The position numbers were made by a program, and so were the translations under genes. Below are positions 18,049-26,056 of a DNA stretch of 35,195 bases, one piece after another; position 1 is the first letter of the stretch; each line of letters opens with the position of its first letter. The DNA comes from Kocuria subflava (GTDB lineage Bacteria > Actinomycetota > Actinomycetes > Actinomycetales > Micrococcaceae): NCBI RefSeq assembly GCF_012163155.1, contig NZ_JAAVUN010000025.1, positions 1-35,195 on the forward strand. Direction: 5' to 3'. Below the pieces are notes generated by a model. The model was not told where the DNA came from. It saw only the letters and a list, made by a program, of their open reading frames with translations, and searched no databases.

Positions 18049-18588
18049 GTGAACATCGCCGCCCGCAAGAAGGCCAAGATGGCTGGCCTCTGCGCAGCAG
18101 TCGTTGCAGCCACCCTGTCCGTGACAGGTTGCTCGTACATCAACCCGCAAGCCACCACCATGCAGTACTCCCCGGGTGACGGCATCGTGGAGGAGATGGA
18201 CCAGGTTTCGCTGAACAACATCCTGATTGTGGCGGAGTCGGAGAACGACCCCGGACGCATCCTGGGCACCGTGGTCAACAAGACCGATCAGGACATCACC
18301 CTGACGGTCACCACGGATCAGGCCTCCGCCGAGGTTGAAGTACCCGCCAACGGTGAAACCCGCCTGCAGGACTCGGAGAACGAGGCCACTTTGGATCAGG
18401 CCGGCGCCCAGCCCGGCATGATGGTGGAAACCACCTTTGACACCGGCGAGTCCGAGCTGACCAAGTCAGTGCCGGTTCTGGATCACACCTTCCCGCGCTA
18501 CGCCGAGTACATCCCCGGCGGCGCCCCGGAGACTCCGGCCAACCCGTCCAACACCCCGGGTGCTGCGGAGCACGGCAGCGGTCACTGA
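18049..18588 (+). CDS. Lipoprotein in the LpqE position
   Basis: This 179-residue exported lipoprotein has a basic start ([12 protein letters not shown]), a hydrophobic stretch and a lipobox LSVTGC, so the mature protein would begin at Cys27. The remainder is a predicted beta-rich domain ([33 protein letters not shown]) followed by a Pro/Gly/Ser-rich tail with HGSGH at the end. It is divergent from carD. In M. tuberculosis the gene divergent from carD encodes lipoprotein LpqE, and this gene appears to be its counterpart by position and general make-up. Start GTG at 18049 has GAGGAG 8 nt upstream. Function is not established from sequence. Confidence 0.85.
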   Translation: MNIAARKKAKMAGLCAAVVAATLSVTGCSYINPQATTMQYSPGDGIVEEMDQVSLNNILIVAESENDPGRILGTVVNKTDQDITLTVTTDQASAEVEVPANGETRLQDSENEATLDQAGAQPGMMVETTFDTGESELTKSVPVLDHTFPRYAEYIPGGAPETPANPSNTPGAAEHGSGH

Positions 18589-18634
18589 CCCACCTCACGG
18601 GTGCATGACCCCACAGGACTCTTGAAGCGATGCA

Positions 18635-18660
18635 GGGCCCCACGCCACGGCGTGGGGCCC
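18635..18660. terminator. Bidirectional terminator between the lipoprotein gene and regX3
   Basis: A perfect 12-bp inverted repeat (18635-18646 with 18649-18660), GGGCCCCACGCC paired with its complement, has a 2-nt centre. It lies between the plus-strand lipoprotein stop and the minus-strand response-regulator stop. TTCAT follows on the plus strand. Confidence 0.75.
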
Positions 18661-18764
18661 TTCATCATGATCGGTGACTTCAGTCTTGCTTCCGTGAACT
18701 CAATCTTGCTCGGCCAAGCAGCGGTGGTGGCTCACCGCAGAACGCTCTGAACGGAGGGCTGGAC

Positions 18765-19445
18765 TCAGAGCTCGAACTTGTAGCCCAACCCGCGCACCGT
18801 GACCAGGTACCGCGGATCGGACGGATCGGGTTCAATCTTGGAGCGCAGGCGCTTGACGTGCACATCCAGAGTCTTGGTGTCCCCCACGTAGTCCGAGCCC
18901 CACACGCGGTCGATCAGCTGCCCGCGCGTGAGCACCCTGCCGGCGTTGCGCAGCAGCATCTCCAGCAGCTCGAACTCCTTAAGCGGCATGCTCACGTTCT
19001 CCCCGTCCACGCTCACCACGTGACGCTCCACGTCCATGCGAACGGGGCCTGCGGCAACCGTGGTGGAGTCCGTGTCCTCGGGTTCCGTGCGGCGCCTGAG
19101 CACCGCCCGGATTCGAGCCACCAACTCGCGGGATGAATACGGCTTGGTCACGTAGTCATCCGCACCGAGCTCCAGGCCCACCACTTTGTCAATCTCCGCA
19201 TCCTTCGCGGTGAGCATGATGATGGGCACCACGGACTTCTGCCTGATCTGACGGCACACCTCCGTACCGGACTGCCCCGGTAGCATGAGGTCCAACAGGA
19301 TCAGGTCGGCACCGTTGCGCTCGAACTCCGTGACCGCATCCAGGCCGTTGTCCACCACCTGGGACTCGAATCCTTCACGGCCCAGCAGGTAGGCCAGCGG
19401 ATCAGACAGCGACTCCTCATCTTCCACGATCAGGATTCGGGTCAT
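18765..19445 (-). CDS. regX3: OmpR-family response regulator, RegX3-type
   Basis: This is the DNA-binding partner of the sensor kinase encoded just upstream. The receiver domain (1-120) has acidic residues Asp9-Glu10, the phosphoacceptor Asp52 (LILLDLMLPG), Thr in MLTAKD and Lys in DDYVTKPYSSREL. The winged-helix domain (about 130-226) ends with TLDVHVKRLRSKIEPD and VRGLGYKFEL. The neighbouring kinase and the divergent phoU identify it as the phosphate-starvation regulator RegX3 rather than another OmpR member. Its ATG overlaps the kinase stop by 4 nt (ATGA), implying translational coupling. Confidence 0.9.
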   Translation of the reverse strand: MTRILIVEDEESLSDPLAYLLGREGFESQVVDNGLDAVTEFERNGADLILLDLMLPGQSGTEVCRQIRQKSVVPIIMLTAKDAEIDKVVGLELGADDYVTKPYSSRELVARIRAVLRRRTEPEDTDSTTVAAGPVRMDVERHVVSVDGENVSMPLKEFELLEMLLRNAGRVLTRGQLIDRVWGSDYVGDTKTLDVHVKRLRSKIEPDPSDPRYLVTVRGLGYKFEL

Positions 19446-20662
19446 GCTCGTTCTCCGTTCGGTTCAGGGATCAAGGTGGCGCCGATGCGGGCGTCGTCGT
19501 GAGCGGATGAGGACTCCGCCAAGGTTTCCGGGAAGTCCATGTCCTCCATGACGGGAATGGACAAGGTGAACGTGGAGCCGTGGCCCTCTCTGGACCAGAC
19601 CGTGACCTCACCGCCGTGCTGCTGCATGACGTGTTTGACAATGCTCAGCCCCAGCCCGGTGCCACCGGTCTGGCGGGAACGAGCAGCGTCCACCCGGTAG
19701 AAGCGCTCAAAGATGCGCTCCTGCTCCTCCTCCGAAATGCCGGGGCCTTGGTCCGTGACAGAAATCTGGATCATGCCGTCACGTTCCCGCAGCCCGATTC
19801 CCACGCGGGTTCCGGACGGGGAGTAGCGGATGGCGTTGTCGATCAGGTTGCGCAAGGCGGTGGTCAGAAGATCGACGTCGCCGAAAGCCTGGGCGTTGAT
19901 GCGCCCGCCGGCCACGATTTTGATCTCCCGGGATTCGGCAGTCAGCCGATTGCGGTCAATCGCCTCCCCCACCACACGGTCCAGGTCCACCGGCTGGCCT
20001 GCGGCCACCACGTCCGTGCCCTGCAGGCGGGACAACTCCATGATGTCCTGCACCAGGGCACTGAGCCGGGCGGATTCCTTGTGCAAGCTCTTGGTGAAGT
20101 GGCGGATGGCTTCAGGATCGTCAGCGGCATCGTCAATGGCCTCCGAGAGCAGGCGAATTGCACCCACCGGGGTCTTGAGTTCATGGGACACGTTGGCCAC
20201 AAAATCGCTGCGCACCGACTGCGCCCGCACAATCTCCGTCTGGTCCTCCGCCAGCAGCAGCACGTATTCATCCCCCAGGATGGCCACCCGCATGTCCAGC
20301 ACCGTGGTCCCGGGCTGATTGCCCCCCGGCCCGATTTCCAACCGGCACTCGCCGGTCACCCCGGTGGCACGCACCGTACGGATCATCCGCAGCAAGTCCT
20401 CCTGAACCACCACGTAGCCGCGCACCAGCCCAAAGGCGTAAGCGGCCGGGGAGGCACGGACCACGCCGTCCACACCGTCCACCACCACATAGGCCTGTCC
20501 GATCACGGAGAGGACATCGGCAGCGCCGTCGGTAAGCCCGGGCTCGGCGATCTCCGAGGCATCCGCACGACGGCGGGGTGTCCCCCTGAGTACCAGGAGG
20601 CCACTCAAGCCCAGCAGCAGGCCGATCAGCCCTGCGACTGCGGCAACGACGGAAGAATCCAC
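19442..20662 (-). CDS. senX3: Sensor histidine kinase, SenX3-type
   Basis: This membrane sensor kinase is predicted to phosphorylate RegX3 when phosphate is scarce. The 406 residues comprise a hydrophobic N-terminal anchor (about 5-26, VVAAVAGLIGLLLGLSGLLV), a PAS-like domain (about 50-140), a HisKA domain with NVSHELKTPVGAIRLL (His near 160) and an HATPase domain with NLIDNAIRYSP, DQGPGISEEEQERIFERFY and GGTGLGLSIVKHV. It has no sizeable extracellular loop, consistent with sensing through membrane or PhoU/Pst partners. It is divergent from phoU; no pst transporter genes are in this window. Confidence 0.92.
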   Translation of the reverse strand: MDSSVVAAVAGLIGLLLGLSGLLVLRGTPRRRADASEIAEPGLTDGAADVLSVIGQAYVVVDGVDGVVRASPAAYAFGLVRGYVVVQEDLLRMIRTVRATGVTGECRLEIGPGGNQPGTTVLDMRVAILGDEYVLLLAEDQTEIVRAQSVRSDFVANVSHELKTPVGAIRLLSEAIDDAADDPEAIRHFTKSLHKESARLSALVQDIMELSRLQGTDVVAAGQPVDLDRVVGEAIDRNRLTAESREIKIVAGGRINAQAFGDVDLLTTALRNLIDNAIRYSPSGTRVGIGLRERDGMIQISVTDQGPGISEEEQERIFERFYRVDAARSRQTGGTGLGLSIVKHVMQQHGGEVTVWSREGHGSTFTLSIPVMEDMDFPETLAESSSAHDDARIGATLIPEPNGERA

Positions 20663-20927
20663 GCCCCTAGCGTATGCGGGCGATCCCCAACCTGCGGCAC
20701 AAAAGTGGCGTTGAAACCCGCTGCGGCCCCGGTGTCACGGATGATTCCCTGGCAGTTGGCCAGACGTTCACCTAAGCGCCCCCTCGCGTCTCCCCGCGAA
20801 CCCGCCACGGCGCTGAGATCGGCGGTAGGCTTGATGGCTGGATCTGAAGTGGCGCAGCCGTGCCCACTCATCAACACCCTCAACGCTCGGCACCCGCCGC
20901 AGCACAGCAGTGGGCACAAGATTTGAG

Positions 20928-20932
20928 AGGAG
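20928..20932 (+). promoter_or_regulatory. Ribosome binding site of phoU
   Basis: AGGAG lies 6 nt before the ATG at 20939 but only 3 nt before the GTG at 20936, which favours the ATG. Confidence 0.6.
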
Positions 20933-20938
20933 CGCGTG

Positions 20939-21631
20939 ATGCGCGAAGTTTTCCAGGCAGAACTCAAGCAGGTTGGCGAGGAACTGGTGGAGATCGCCAC
21001 CCTGGTGCACAAGGCCCTGACCGAGGCCCGCCAGGCCTTCCTGGAGGCCGATTTGGAAACCGCACAGGAAGTCATTGCCGGGGATGCCCGGATCGACTTC
21101 ATGCAGAACGAGCTGGACGAGCGTTCGATCGACATCCTGGCCCTGCAGTCCCCCGTGGCCTCCGACCTCCGCATGATCGTGGGTGCTCTGCGCATGAGCT
21201 CCTCCTTGGAGCGCATGGGCGACCTTGCCCGTCACCTGGCGCAGGATGCACGACGCCGCTACCCCGAGCCCGTTCTGCCGCAGCAGTTGGAAGAGACCTT
21301 CCGCCGCATGTTCGATCTGGACCTGCAGATCATCCAGGGCGTCATCCAGATCTTGGAGACCCGGGACATGTCCGTGGCTGATGACATCTACACCCAAAAG
21401 GGTGAGGTCAACGCCCTCCACCAGGAAGTGTTCAATGCCCTGGGCAGCGACTCCTGGGACTCTCCGGTCAGCACCGCCGTGGACGTCACCCTCTCCGCCC
21501 GTTACCTGGAGCGCATTGGTGACCACGGGGTGTCCGTGGCCCGCAAGGTGGCTTACCTGGTGACCGGTGAATGGACTCCGTCCGCCACCATGGATCGCCC
21601 CACCGGACACGGTCACATCAGCGCCAACTGA
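20939..21631 (+). CDS. phoU: Phosphate-signalling regulator PhoU
   Basis: PhoU links the phosphate transporter to the sensor kinase and keeps the regulon off when phosphate is plentiful. The 230-residue protein has the two tandem three-helix PhoU repeats. The first runs through ARIDFMQNELDERSIDILA and SDLRMIVGALRMSSSLERMGDLA, the second through NALHQEVFNAL and DVTLSARYLERIGDHGVSVA. Both carry the conserved E-R-(M/I)-G-D metal-binding motif. It is divergent from senX3-regX3, as in other actinobacteria, across a 276-bp spacer (20663-20938) in which no confident promoter is seen. It is convergent with gpmA. Confidence 0.93.
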   Translation: MREVFQAELKQVGEELVEIATLVHKALTEARQAFLEADLETAQEVIAGDARIDFMQNELDERSIDILALQSPVASDLRMIVGALRMSSSLERMGDLARHLAQDARRRYPEPVLPQQLEETFRRMFDLDLQIIQGVIQILETRDMSVADDIYTQKGEVNALHQEVFNALGSDSWDSPVSTAVDVTLSARYLERIGDHGVSVARKVAYLVTGEWTPSATMDRPTGHGHISAN

Positions 21632-21721
21632 GCCCCGCCCCGGCCCATGAGGGCCGTTCACAACTCGGTTTCGGCCCCCGTTGCCGCTGGGACACCGGCA
21701 AAAGCGTGGTCCCAGCGCCCA

Positions 21722-21771
21722 CACAGACAACGACGCCGACACTCACGTGAGTGTCGGCGTCGTTGTCTGTG
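21722..21771. terminator. 50-bp perfect palindrome, bidirectional terminator between phoU and gpmA
   Basis: The arms 21722-21746 and 21747-21771 are exact reverse complements for 25 bp with no spacer; the centre is CACGTG. It lies 9 nt from the gpmA stop and 90 nt past the phoU stop, so it can end both convergent transcripts. It is unusually long and fully symmetric compared with the other hairpins here. Confidence 0.78.
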
Positions 21772-21780
21772 GTTGAGGGG

Positions 21781-22536
21781 TTACTTCTTGCCCTGGTTGG
21801 CCACGGCCTGGATGTTGGCAGCAGCTGCCTCCGGGTCCAGGTACTCGCCACCGGGGGTGACGGGCTTGAAGTTCTGATCCAGCTCGTAGTACAGCGGGAT
21901 GCCCGTGGGGATGTTCAGCCCGGCGATGTCATCATCCGAGATGCCGTCCAGGTGCTTGACCAGTGCGCGCAGGGAGTTGCCGTGGGCAGCCACCAGCACG
22001 GTCTTGTCAGCCTTGAGGTCCGGAACGATCTGCTCCTCCCAGTACGGCAGGAAACGCTCCAGGACGTCCTTGAGGCACTCGGTGCGCGGGGCGTTCTGAA
22101 CGTCTGCGTAACGGGGATCGTGAGCCTGGGAGTGTTCGTCGTTGTCGTCCAGCTCGGGCGGCGGGACGTCGTAGGAACGGCGCCAGGTCATGAACTGCTC
22201 TTCACCATACTGGTCACGGACCTGGGTCTTGTCCTTGCCCTGCAGATCCCCGTAGTGACGCTCGTTCAGGCGCCAGGACCGCTTGACCGGGATCCAGTGG
22301 CGGTCAGCCGAGTCCAGGGACAGGTTGGCGGTCATGATCGCGCGGCGCAACAGGGAGGTGTGCACGATGTCCGGGAGGATGTCGCGCTCCTTGAGCAGCT
22401 CTCCGCCGCGTGCGGCCTCCTGCTTGCCCTTCTCCGTCAGCGGGACGTCCACCCAACCGGTGAACAGGTTTTTCTCGTTCCAATCCGACTGCCCGTGGCG
22501 CAGCAGGATCAGCTTGTACTTTGCTTCAGTAGCCAT
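21781..22536 (-). CDS. gpmA: 2,3-bisphosphoglycerate-dependent phosphoglycerate mutase
   Basis: This glycolytic enzyme interconverts 3- and 2-phosphoglycerate. The 251 residues start with [20 protein letters not shown], placing the phosphorylated His at residue 14. [15 protein letters not shown] and [17 protein letters not shown] (second active-site His) are the family signatures. Length and motifs fit the cofactor-dependent dPGM class. It stands alone, with the palindrome downstream and 84 nt to the next minus-strand gene upstream. Confidence 0.97.
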   Translation of the reverse strand: MATEAKYKLILLRHGQSDWNEKNLFTGWVDVPLTEKGKQEAARGGELLKERDILPDIVHTSLLRRAIMTANLSLDSADRHWIPVKRSWRLNERHYGDLQGKDKTQVRDQYGEEQFMTWRRSYDVPPPELDDNDEHSQAHDPRYADVQNAPRTECLKDVLERFLPYWEEQIVPDLKADKTVLVAAHGNSLRALVKHLDGISDDDIAGLNIPTGIPLYYELDQNFKPVTPGGEYLDPEAAAANIQAVANQGKK

Positions 22537-22620
22537 GACCTCAGTATTTCATCGGGCACACGGTGCTTGAGACCAAGTTGCCGCCCTGTGTCTGAGAGTT
22601 AAGGCTCAGGCCACGCCAAC

Positions 22621-22983
22621 TCACCAGGCGGAGGGGCCCTGGGACTCCACATCCACGGCGGGCTTGACGTCCACCAGGTAGACACCACACACGGTGGCGG
22701 TGAGCAAGGCGATGAAGTAGCCACCACCCAGGTTCAGACCGCCCGAGACCGCCGCCATCAGGGCCGGCACCGCACTGAGCACGGTCACGGCAGAACATGC
22801 ACCCGTGACGGCCAACCAGAAGTTCCGTGTGCGCTTGAACGCACGTTCGAACTGGACAGCCTTGGTCCGGGTCAGGCAGTGGATGAAGGCAAGAGAGCAG
22901 ATCACCGCAACGAACACCAGGACCGCCACGTTGCTCCAGGAGACAACTTGGGCAATCAGGAAGTGGAACGGTGAAGAAATCAT
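22621..22983 (-). CDS. Small integral membrane protein, DUF2516-like
   Basis: The 120-residue protein has about three membrane segments: residues 18-37 (SNVAVLVFVAVICSLAFIHC), 56-75 (AVTGACSAVTVLSAVPALMA) and 84-103 (LGGGYFIALLTATVCGVYLV), linked by a basic loop (RAFKRTRNFW). The ending GVYLVDVKPAVD is the hallmark I associate with the actinobacterial DUF2516 family, of unknown function. Its ATG overlaps the upstream PLP-enzyme stop by 4 nt, so the two are translationally coupled. Confidence 0.75.
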   Translation of the reverse strand: MISSPFHFLIAQVVSWSNVAVLVFVAVICSLAFIHCLTRTKAVQFERAFKRTRNFWLAVTGACSAVTVLSAVPALMAAVSGGLNLGGGYFIALLTATVCGVYLVDVKPAVDVESQGPSAW

Positions 22984-24131
22984 GACCCGAGCTTAACGGT
23001 CGAAAGCGCCTGGGTCAGATCCGCCCACAGGTCCTCCACGTTCTCGATTCCCACAGACAGTCGCAGCAGGGATTCGGCAACGGAGTCAGGTTCGTCGTGG
23101 TGGCGGCGTCGTCGTTCGATCAACGATTCCACCCCGCCCAGGGACGTTGCCGGGGTCCAGAGGCCCAAGGCCTCCACCACGTGCTGTGCACCGGCGGCGT
23201 CCGTGTCCAGCTCCATGCTGATGACGGCGCCGTAACCCCCGCGCATCTGCGCTGCGGCACGCTCATGGCCGGGGTCCTGGGGCAGGCCGGGGTAACGAAC
23301 CCGGGACACGGCGGGGTGTCGGTCCAGGCGGCCGGCCAGCTCCAGGGCTGTCTGGTTGCTGCGCTCGACGCGCAGGGCCAAGGTGCGGACCCCGCGCAAC
23401 GCCAGCCAGGTTTCGAAAGGTCCGGCGACGGCCCCGTGAATGCTCCGGTGGTGTTGCAGCGTGACGCGCAATTCAGGGTTGGAGGTGACCACGGCCCCCA
23501 GCACGACGTCCGAGTGCCCTGCCAGGTACTTGGTCACCGAATGGATCACGATCTCCGCCCCCAGGCCCAGCGGTTGCTGCAGCAGCGGGGTGGCAAAGGT
23601 GTTGTCCACCGCGGTCAGAATGCCCTCCCGGCGGGTGGTGGCCAGCAGAGCGGGAAGGTCCGCGATCTCCAGCATGGGATTGGTGGGCGATTCGAGCCAC
23701 AGCAGATCCGCGCCACGGGCCGCTTCCAGCGTTGCCTGGGTGTCCGTGACGTCCACTCGGGTCACAGTGAGGTGACCGGCGGCAGCGGCGTCGTCAACCA
23801 GGACCTGGGAGCCTTGGTAGGCGTGCGTGGGCATGACCACCCGGCCCCCGGCGGGCACCAGGGACATGACCGCGGCAACCGCAGCCAGACCGGAGGCCAC
23901 GGCCAGAGCGGGAAGGTCCGAACCTTCCAGGCGGCCCAGGACACCCTCAAAGTCGTCCCAGGTGGGGTTGGACATGCGTGCGTAACCGCGGTCCGCATCA
24001 GTCATGTCACTGATGCCTCTGTAGGTGGAGGTCAGCACCAAGGAGGGGCTGACGGGGGCATCGTGAGCAGGCGCGGGGCGCCCCCCGGCGACGACGACGG
24101 TGTCCGGGTGCAGATCATGAGTTTCGGCCAT
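22980..24131 (-). CDS. PLP-dependent transsulfuration enzyme (cystathionine gamma-synthase/lyase family)
   Basis: This Cys/Met-metabolism enzyme forms or breaks thioether bonds between cysteine and homoserine derivatives. Of its 383 residues, [21 protein letters not shown], the [11 protein letters not shown] stretch (PLP-contacting residues) and [18 protein letters not shown] (PLP lysine) are diagnostic. The C-terminal [16 protein letters not shown] replaces the more common ESL-EHP motif, so synthase, lyase or a related specificity cannot be decided. The ATG at 24131 has AAGG 8 nt upstream. The frame stays open to 24989, but that part is antisense to tmk and not homologous. It is divergent from tmk with 57 nt between. 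Confidence 0.9.
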   Translation of the reverse strand: MAETHDLHPDTVVVAGGRPAPAHDAPVSPSLVLTSTYRGISDMTDADRGYARMSNPTWDDFEGVLGRLEGSDLPALAVASGLAAVAAVMSLVPAGGRVVMPTHAYQGSQVLVDDAAAAGHLTVTRVDVTDTQATLEAARGADLLWLESPTNPMLEIADLPALLATTRREGILTAVDNTFATPLLQQPLGLGAEIVIHSVTKYLAGHSDVVLGAVVTSNPELRVTLQHHRSIHGAVAGPFETWLALRGVRTLALRVERSNQTALELAGRLDRHPAVSRVRYPGLPQDPGHERAAAQMRGGYGAVISMELDTDAAGAQHVVEALGLWTPATSLGGVESLIERRRRHHDEPDSVAESLLRLSVGIENVEDLWADLTQALSTVKLGS

Positions 24132-24176
24132 GTCCACAACCTTAGATCCGAGCGCTGTGTTGTCTGTTCCCGCCGT

Positions 24177-24182
24177 TACAGT
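24177..24182 (+). promoter_or_regulatory. -10 box of a probable leaderless tmk transcript
   Basis: TACAGT ends 6 nt before the tmk GTG at 24189, and no Shine-Dalgarno is present. The same geometry is seen at glgP. Confidence 0.5.
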
Positions 24183-24188
24183 TGTGCC

Positions 24189-24920
24189 GTGACTTCCGCC
24201 GACTTTCCCCGCTACCCCCTCGGATCCGCCGCAGGTGAGCCTGATCCTTCGGTGCCGCGCGCGGGATTGTTCATTGCGCTGGAAGGTGGTGACGGTGCCG
24301 GAAAGTCCACGCAGATCAAGCGCCTGGCGCGCGGCCTTGCCCAGGGTGGCCTGGAAGTGCTGACCACGCGTGAACCAGGGGGGTCCGATCTGGGTGAACG
24401 CCTGAGGAATCTGGTGCTGGACCCACAGTTCGCCCCCGTGGACCCGCGCACGGAGGCCTTGCTGTTTGCCGCATCCCGCAGTTCCCACGTGGAGACCGTG
24501 ATTCGACCCGCCCTGGAACGCGGCGCCGTGGTGATCACGGACCGTTTCCTGGACTCCTCCGTGGCCTATCAGGGTGCCGGCCGTGGACTGGGTACCTCCG
24601 TGATCCGGGATCTCAACGCGTGGGCCGTTCACGGCGTGATGCCTGATTTGACGGTGCTGTTGGACGTCAGTGCTGCCACGGGACGGCAACGCCGCTCCAC
24701 CCGCGCTGAGGACCGCATGGAACAGGAGTCCCAGGACTTCCACCATGACGTCCGGCAAGCCTTTTTGGCGCTGGCTCAGGATTCGCCGCAGCGCTACCTG
24801 GTCCTGGCCGCTGATCAGCCCATTCCCGTGCTTGCGCAGCAGATCAGTGAGCGTGTCACACAGTTGCTTGCGGAGCGCAATCTGGGTGATCAGGCGGCTG
24901 CCGGACGGAGCACACCGTGA
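24189..24920 (+). CDS. tmk: Thymidylate kinase
   Basis: Tmk phosphorylates dTMP to dTDP. The 243-residue protein has an extra N-terminal segment of about 25 residues, then the P-loop LEGGDGAGKSTQ (about 31-42), TREPGGSDLGERLR (substrate-binding), DRFLDSSVAYQGAGRGLG (the DR motif and dTMP contact) and a lid region with RRSTRAEDRMEQE. Start GTG at 24189 follows a TACAGT box by 6 nt. The reading frame is open far upstream to 23097, but that stretch is antisense to the PLP enzyme. It overlaps holB by 4 nt. Confidence 0.96.
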   Translation: MTSADFPRYPLGSAAGEPDPSVPRAGLFIALEGGDGAGKSTQIKRLARGLAQGGLEVLTTREPGGSDLGERLRNLVLDPQFAPVDPRTEALLFAASRSSHVETVIRPALERGAVVITDRFLDSSVAYQGAGRGLGTSVIRDLNAWAVHGVMPDLTVLLDVSAATGRQRRSTRAEDRMEQESQDFHHDVRQAFLALAQDSPQRYLVLAADQPIPVLAQQISERVTQLLAERNLGDQAAAGRSTP

Positions 24921-26056
24921 GTGTCTGGGATGAACTGGTGGGTCAGGATTCCGTGGTGCACCAACTGCAGCGTGCAGCACAGGACCCAAACCCCACCCAT
25001 GCCTGGCTGTTCACCGGACCACCTGGTTCTGGCCGGTCCAGCGCTGCCCTGGCCTTGGCCGCAGCCCTGTTGTGTGAGCAGACCGATCCCGCTCAGCGCG
25101 GCTGCGGCCACTGCGCCGCCTGCCGCACGGTGGCCTCCGGATCACACGCGGATCTGACACACTTCCGCACCGAGCACAACGAGATCCGCATTGATGATGC
25201 CCGCGAGCTGGTGGTTCGCGCGCAGGACAAACCATCCGTGGGCCGGTGGCGCGTGTTGGTGGTGGAAGATGCGGACCGCATGGTGGAACGCACCTCCAAC
25301 GTGATGCTCAAGGCCATTGAGGAACCGCCGCCCAACACCATCTGGCTGCTGTGCGCCCCCAGCCCCATGGATGTGTTGGTGACCATCCGGTCCCGTTGCC
25401 GTCCGGTGACCTTGCGGATCCCGCCCGTGGATGCCGTGGCGCATCTGCTGGAAACCCGTGACGGTGTTCCAGCACCGTTGGCCATGGAGTGTGCGCGGCT
25501 TGCGCAGTCGCACGTGGGCGTGGCCCGCAGGCTCGCTCACTACGACGACGCCCGCCAGAGGCGACGCCAAGTGGTGGAAATGCCCCTGCGCCTGGGCGGC
25601 GTTGCCGATGCCGTCCGGGAAGCAGACCGGCTGACCAAGCTTGCGGAAGAGGAAGCCGCAGCTGATGCGCAAGCTCGTCACGAGGACGAAAAAGCTCATC
25701 TTTTGGTGGCCCTGGGGGCCCCTGAATCTGGCCGGATGCCACCGAACGTGCGCAGTGCGCTGAAGCGGCTGGAGGACGATCAGAAGCGCCGCGCCAAGCG
25801 GATCCGCACGGACACCCTGGATCGTTTTCTGATTGACCTGACCACGTTCTACCGGGACGTGCTCACCGTGCAGTTGGGAACCGGATCCGAGTTGATCAAC
25901 ACCCACCTGGCGGAAGATCTACGTGACTACGCCCTCAACAGCGCACCGGAGGAATCCTTGAAACGGATTGACGTGATCAGCCGGACGCGGGCCCGGATTC
26001 GCACCAATGCGGCAGCGGGCTTGGCTTTTGAAGCCATGGCGGTGTCACTGCTGTGA
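24917..26056 (+). CDS. holB: DNA polymerase III subunit delta'
   Basis: This clamp-loader subunit works with DnaX and HolA to load the sliding clamp. The 379 residues begin VWDELVGQDSVVHQLQRA. The Walker A region GPPGSGRSS carries Arg in place of the catalytic Lys, as expected for the ATPase-inactive delta' subunit. A zinc-binding cluster CEQTDPAQRGCGHCAAC and the sensor motif LKAIEEPPPNT with IRSRCR follow. The C-terminal half is helical. Overlaps of 4 nt with tmk upstream and with the hydrolase gene downstream indicate one operon; the tmk-holB pairing is common in bacteria. Confidence 0.95.
   Translation: MSVWDELVGQDSVVHQLQRAAQDPNPTHAWLFTGPPGSGRSSAALALAAALLCEQTDPAQRGCGHCAACRTVASGSHADLTHFRTEHNEIRIDDARELVVRAQDKPSVGRWRVLVVEDADRMVERTSNVMLKAIEEPPPNTIWLLCAPSPMDVLVTIRSRCRPVTLRIPPVDAVAHLLETRDGVPAPLAMECARLAQSHVGVARRLAHYDDARQRRRQVVEMPLRLGGVADAVREADRLTKLAEEEAAADAQARHEDEKAHLLVALGAPESGRMPPNVRSALKRLEDDQKRRAKRIRTDTLDRFLIDLTTFYRDVLTVQLGTGSELINTHLAEDLRDYALNSAPEESLKRIDVISRTRARIRTNAAAGLAFEAMAVSLL

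Noticed and set aside
20766-20772. GTTCACC in the senX3-phoU spacer, as in a PHO box.
   Set aside because: Only one copy is present; the direct repeats at 11-nt spacing expected of a PHO box are absent.
23097-24188. Upstream extension of the tmk reading frame (about 360 codons).
   Set aside because: It is antisense to the PLP enzyme gene and has no homology to kinases; the tmk start is set by the conserved N-terminus and the TACAGT box.
24132-24989. N-terminal extension of the PLP enzyme frame across tmk.
   Set aside because: It is antisense to tmk, low in protein character, and the enzyme family begins at the ATG at 24131.
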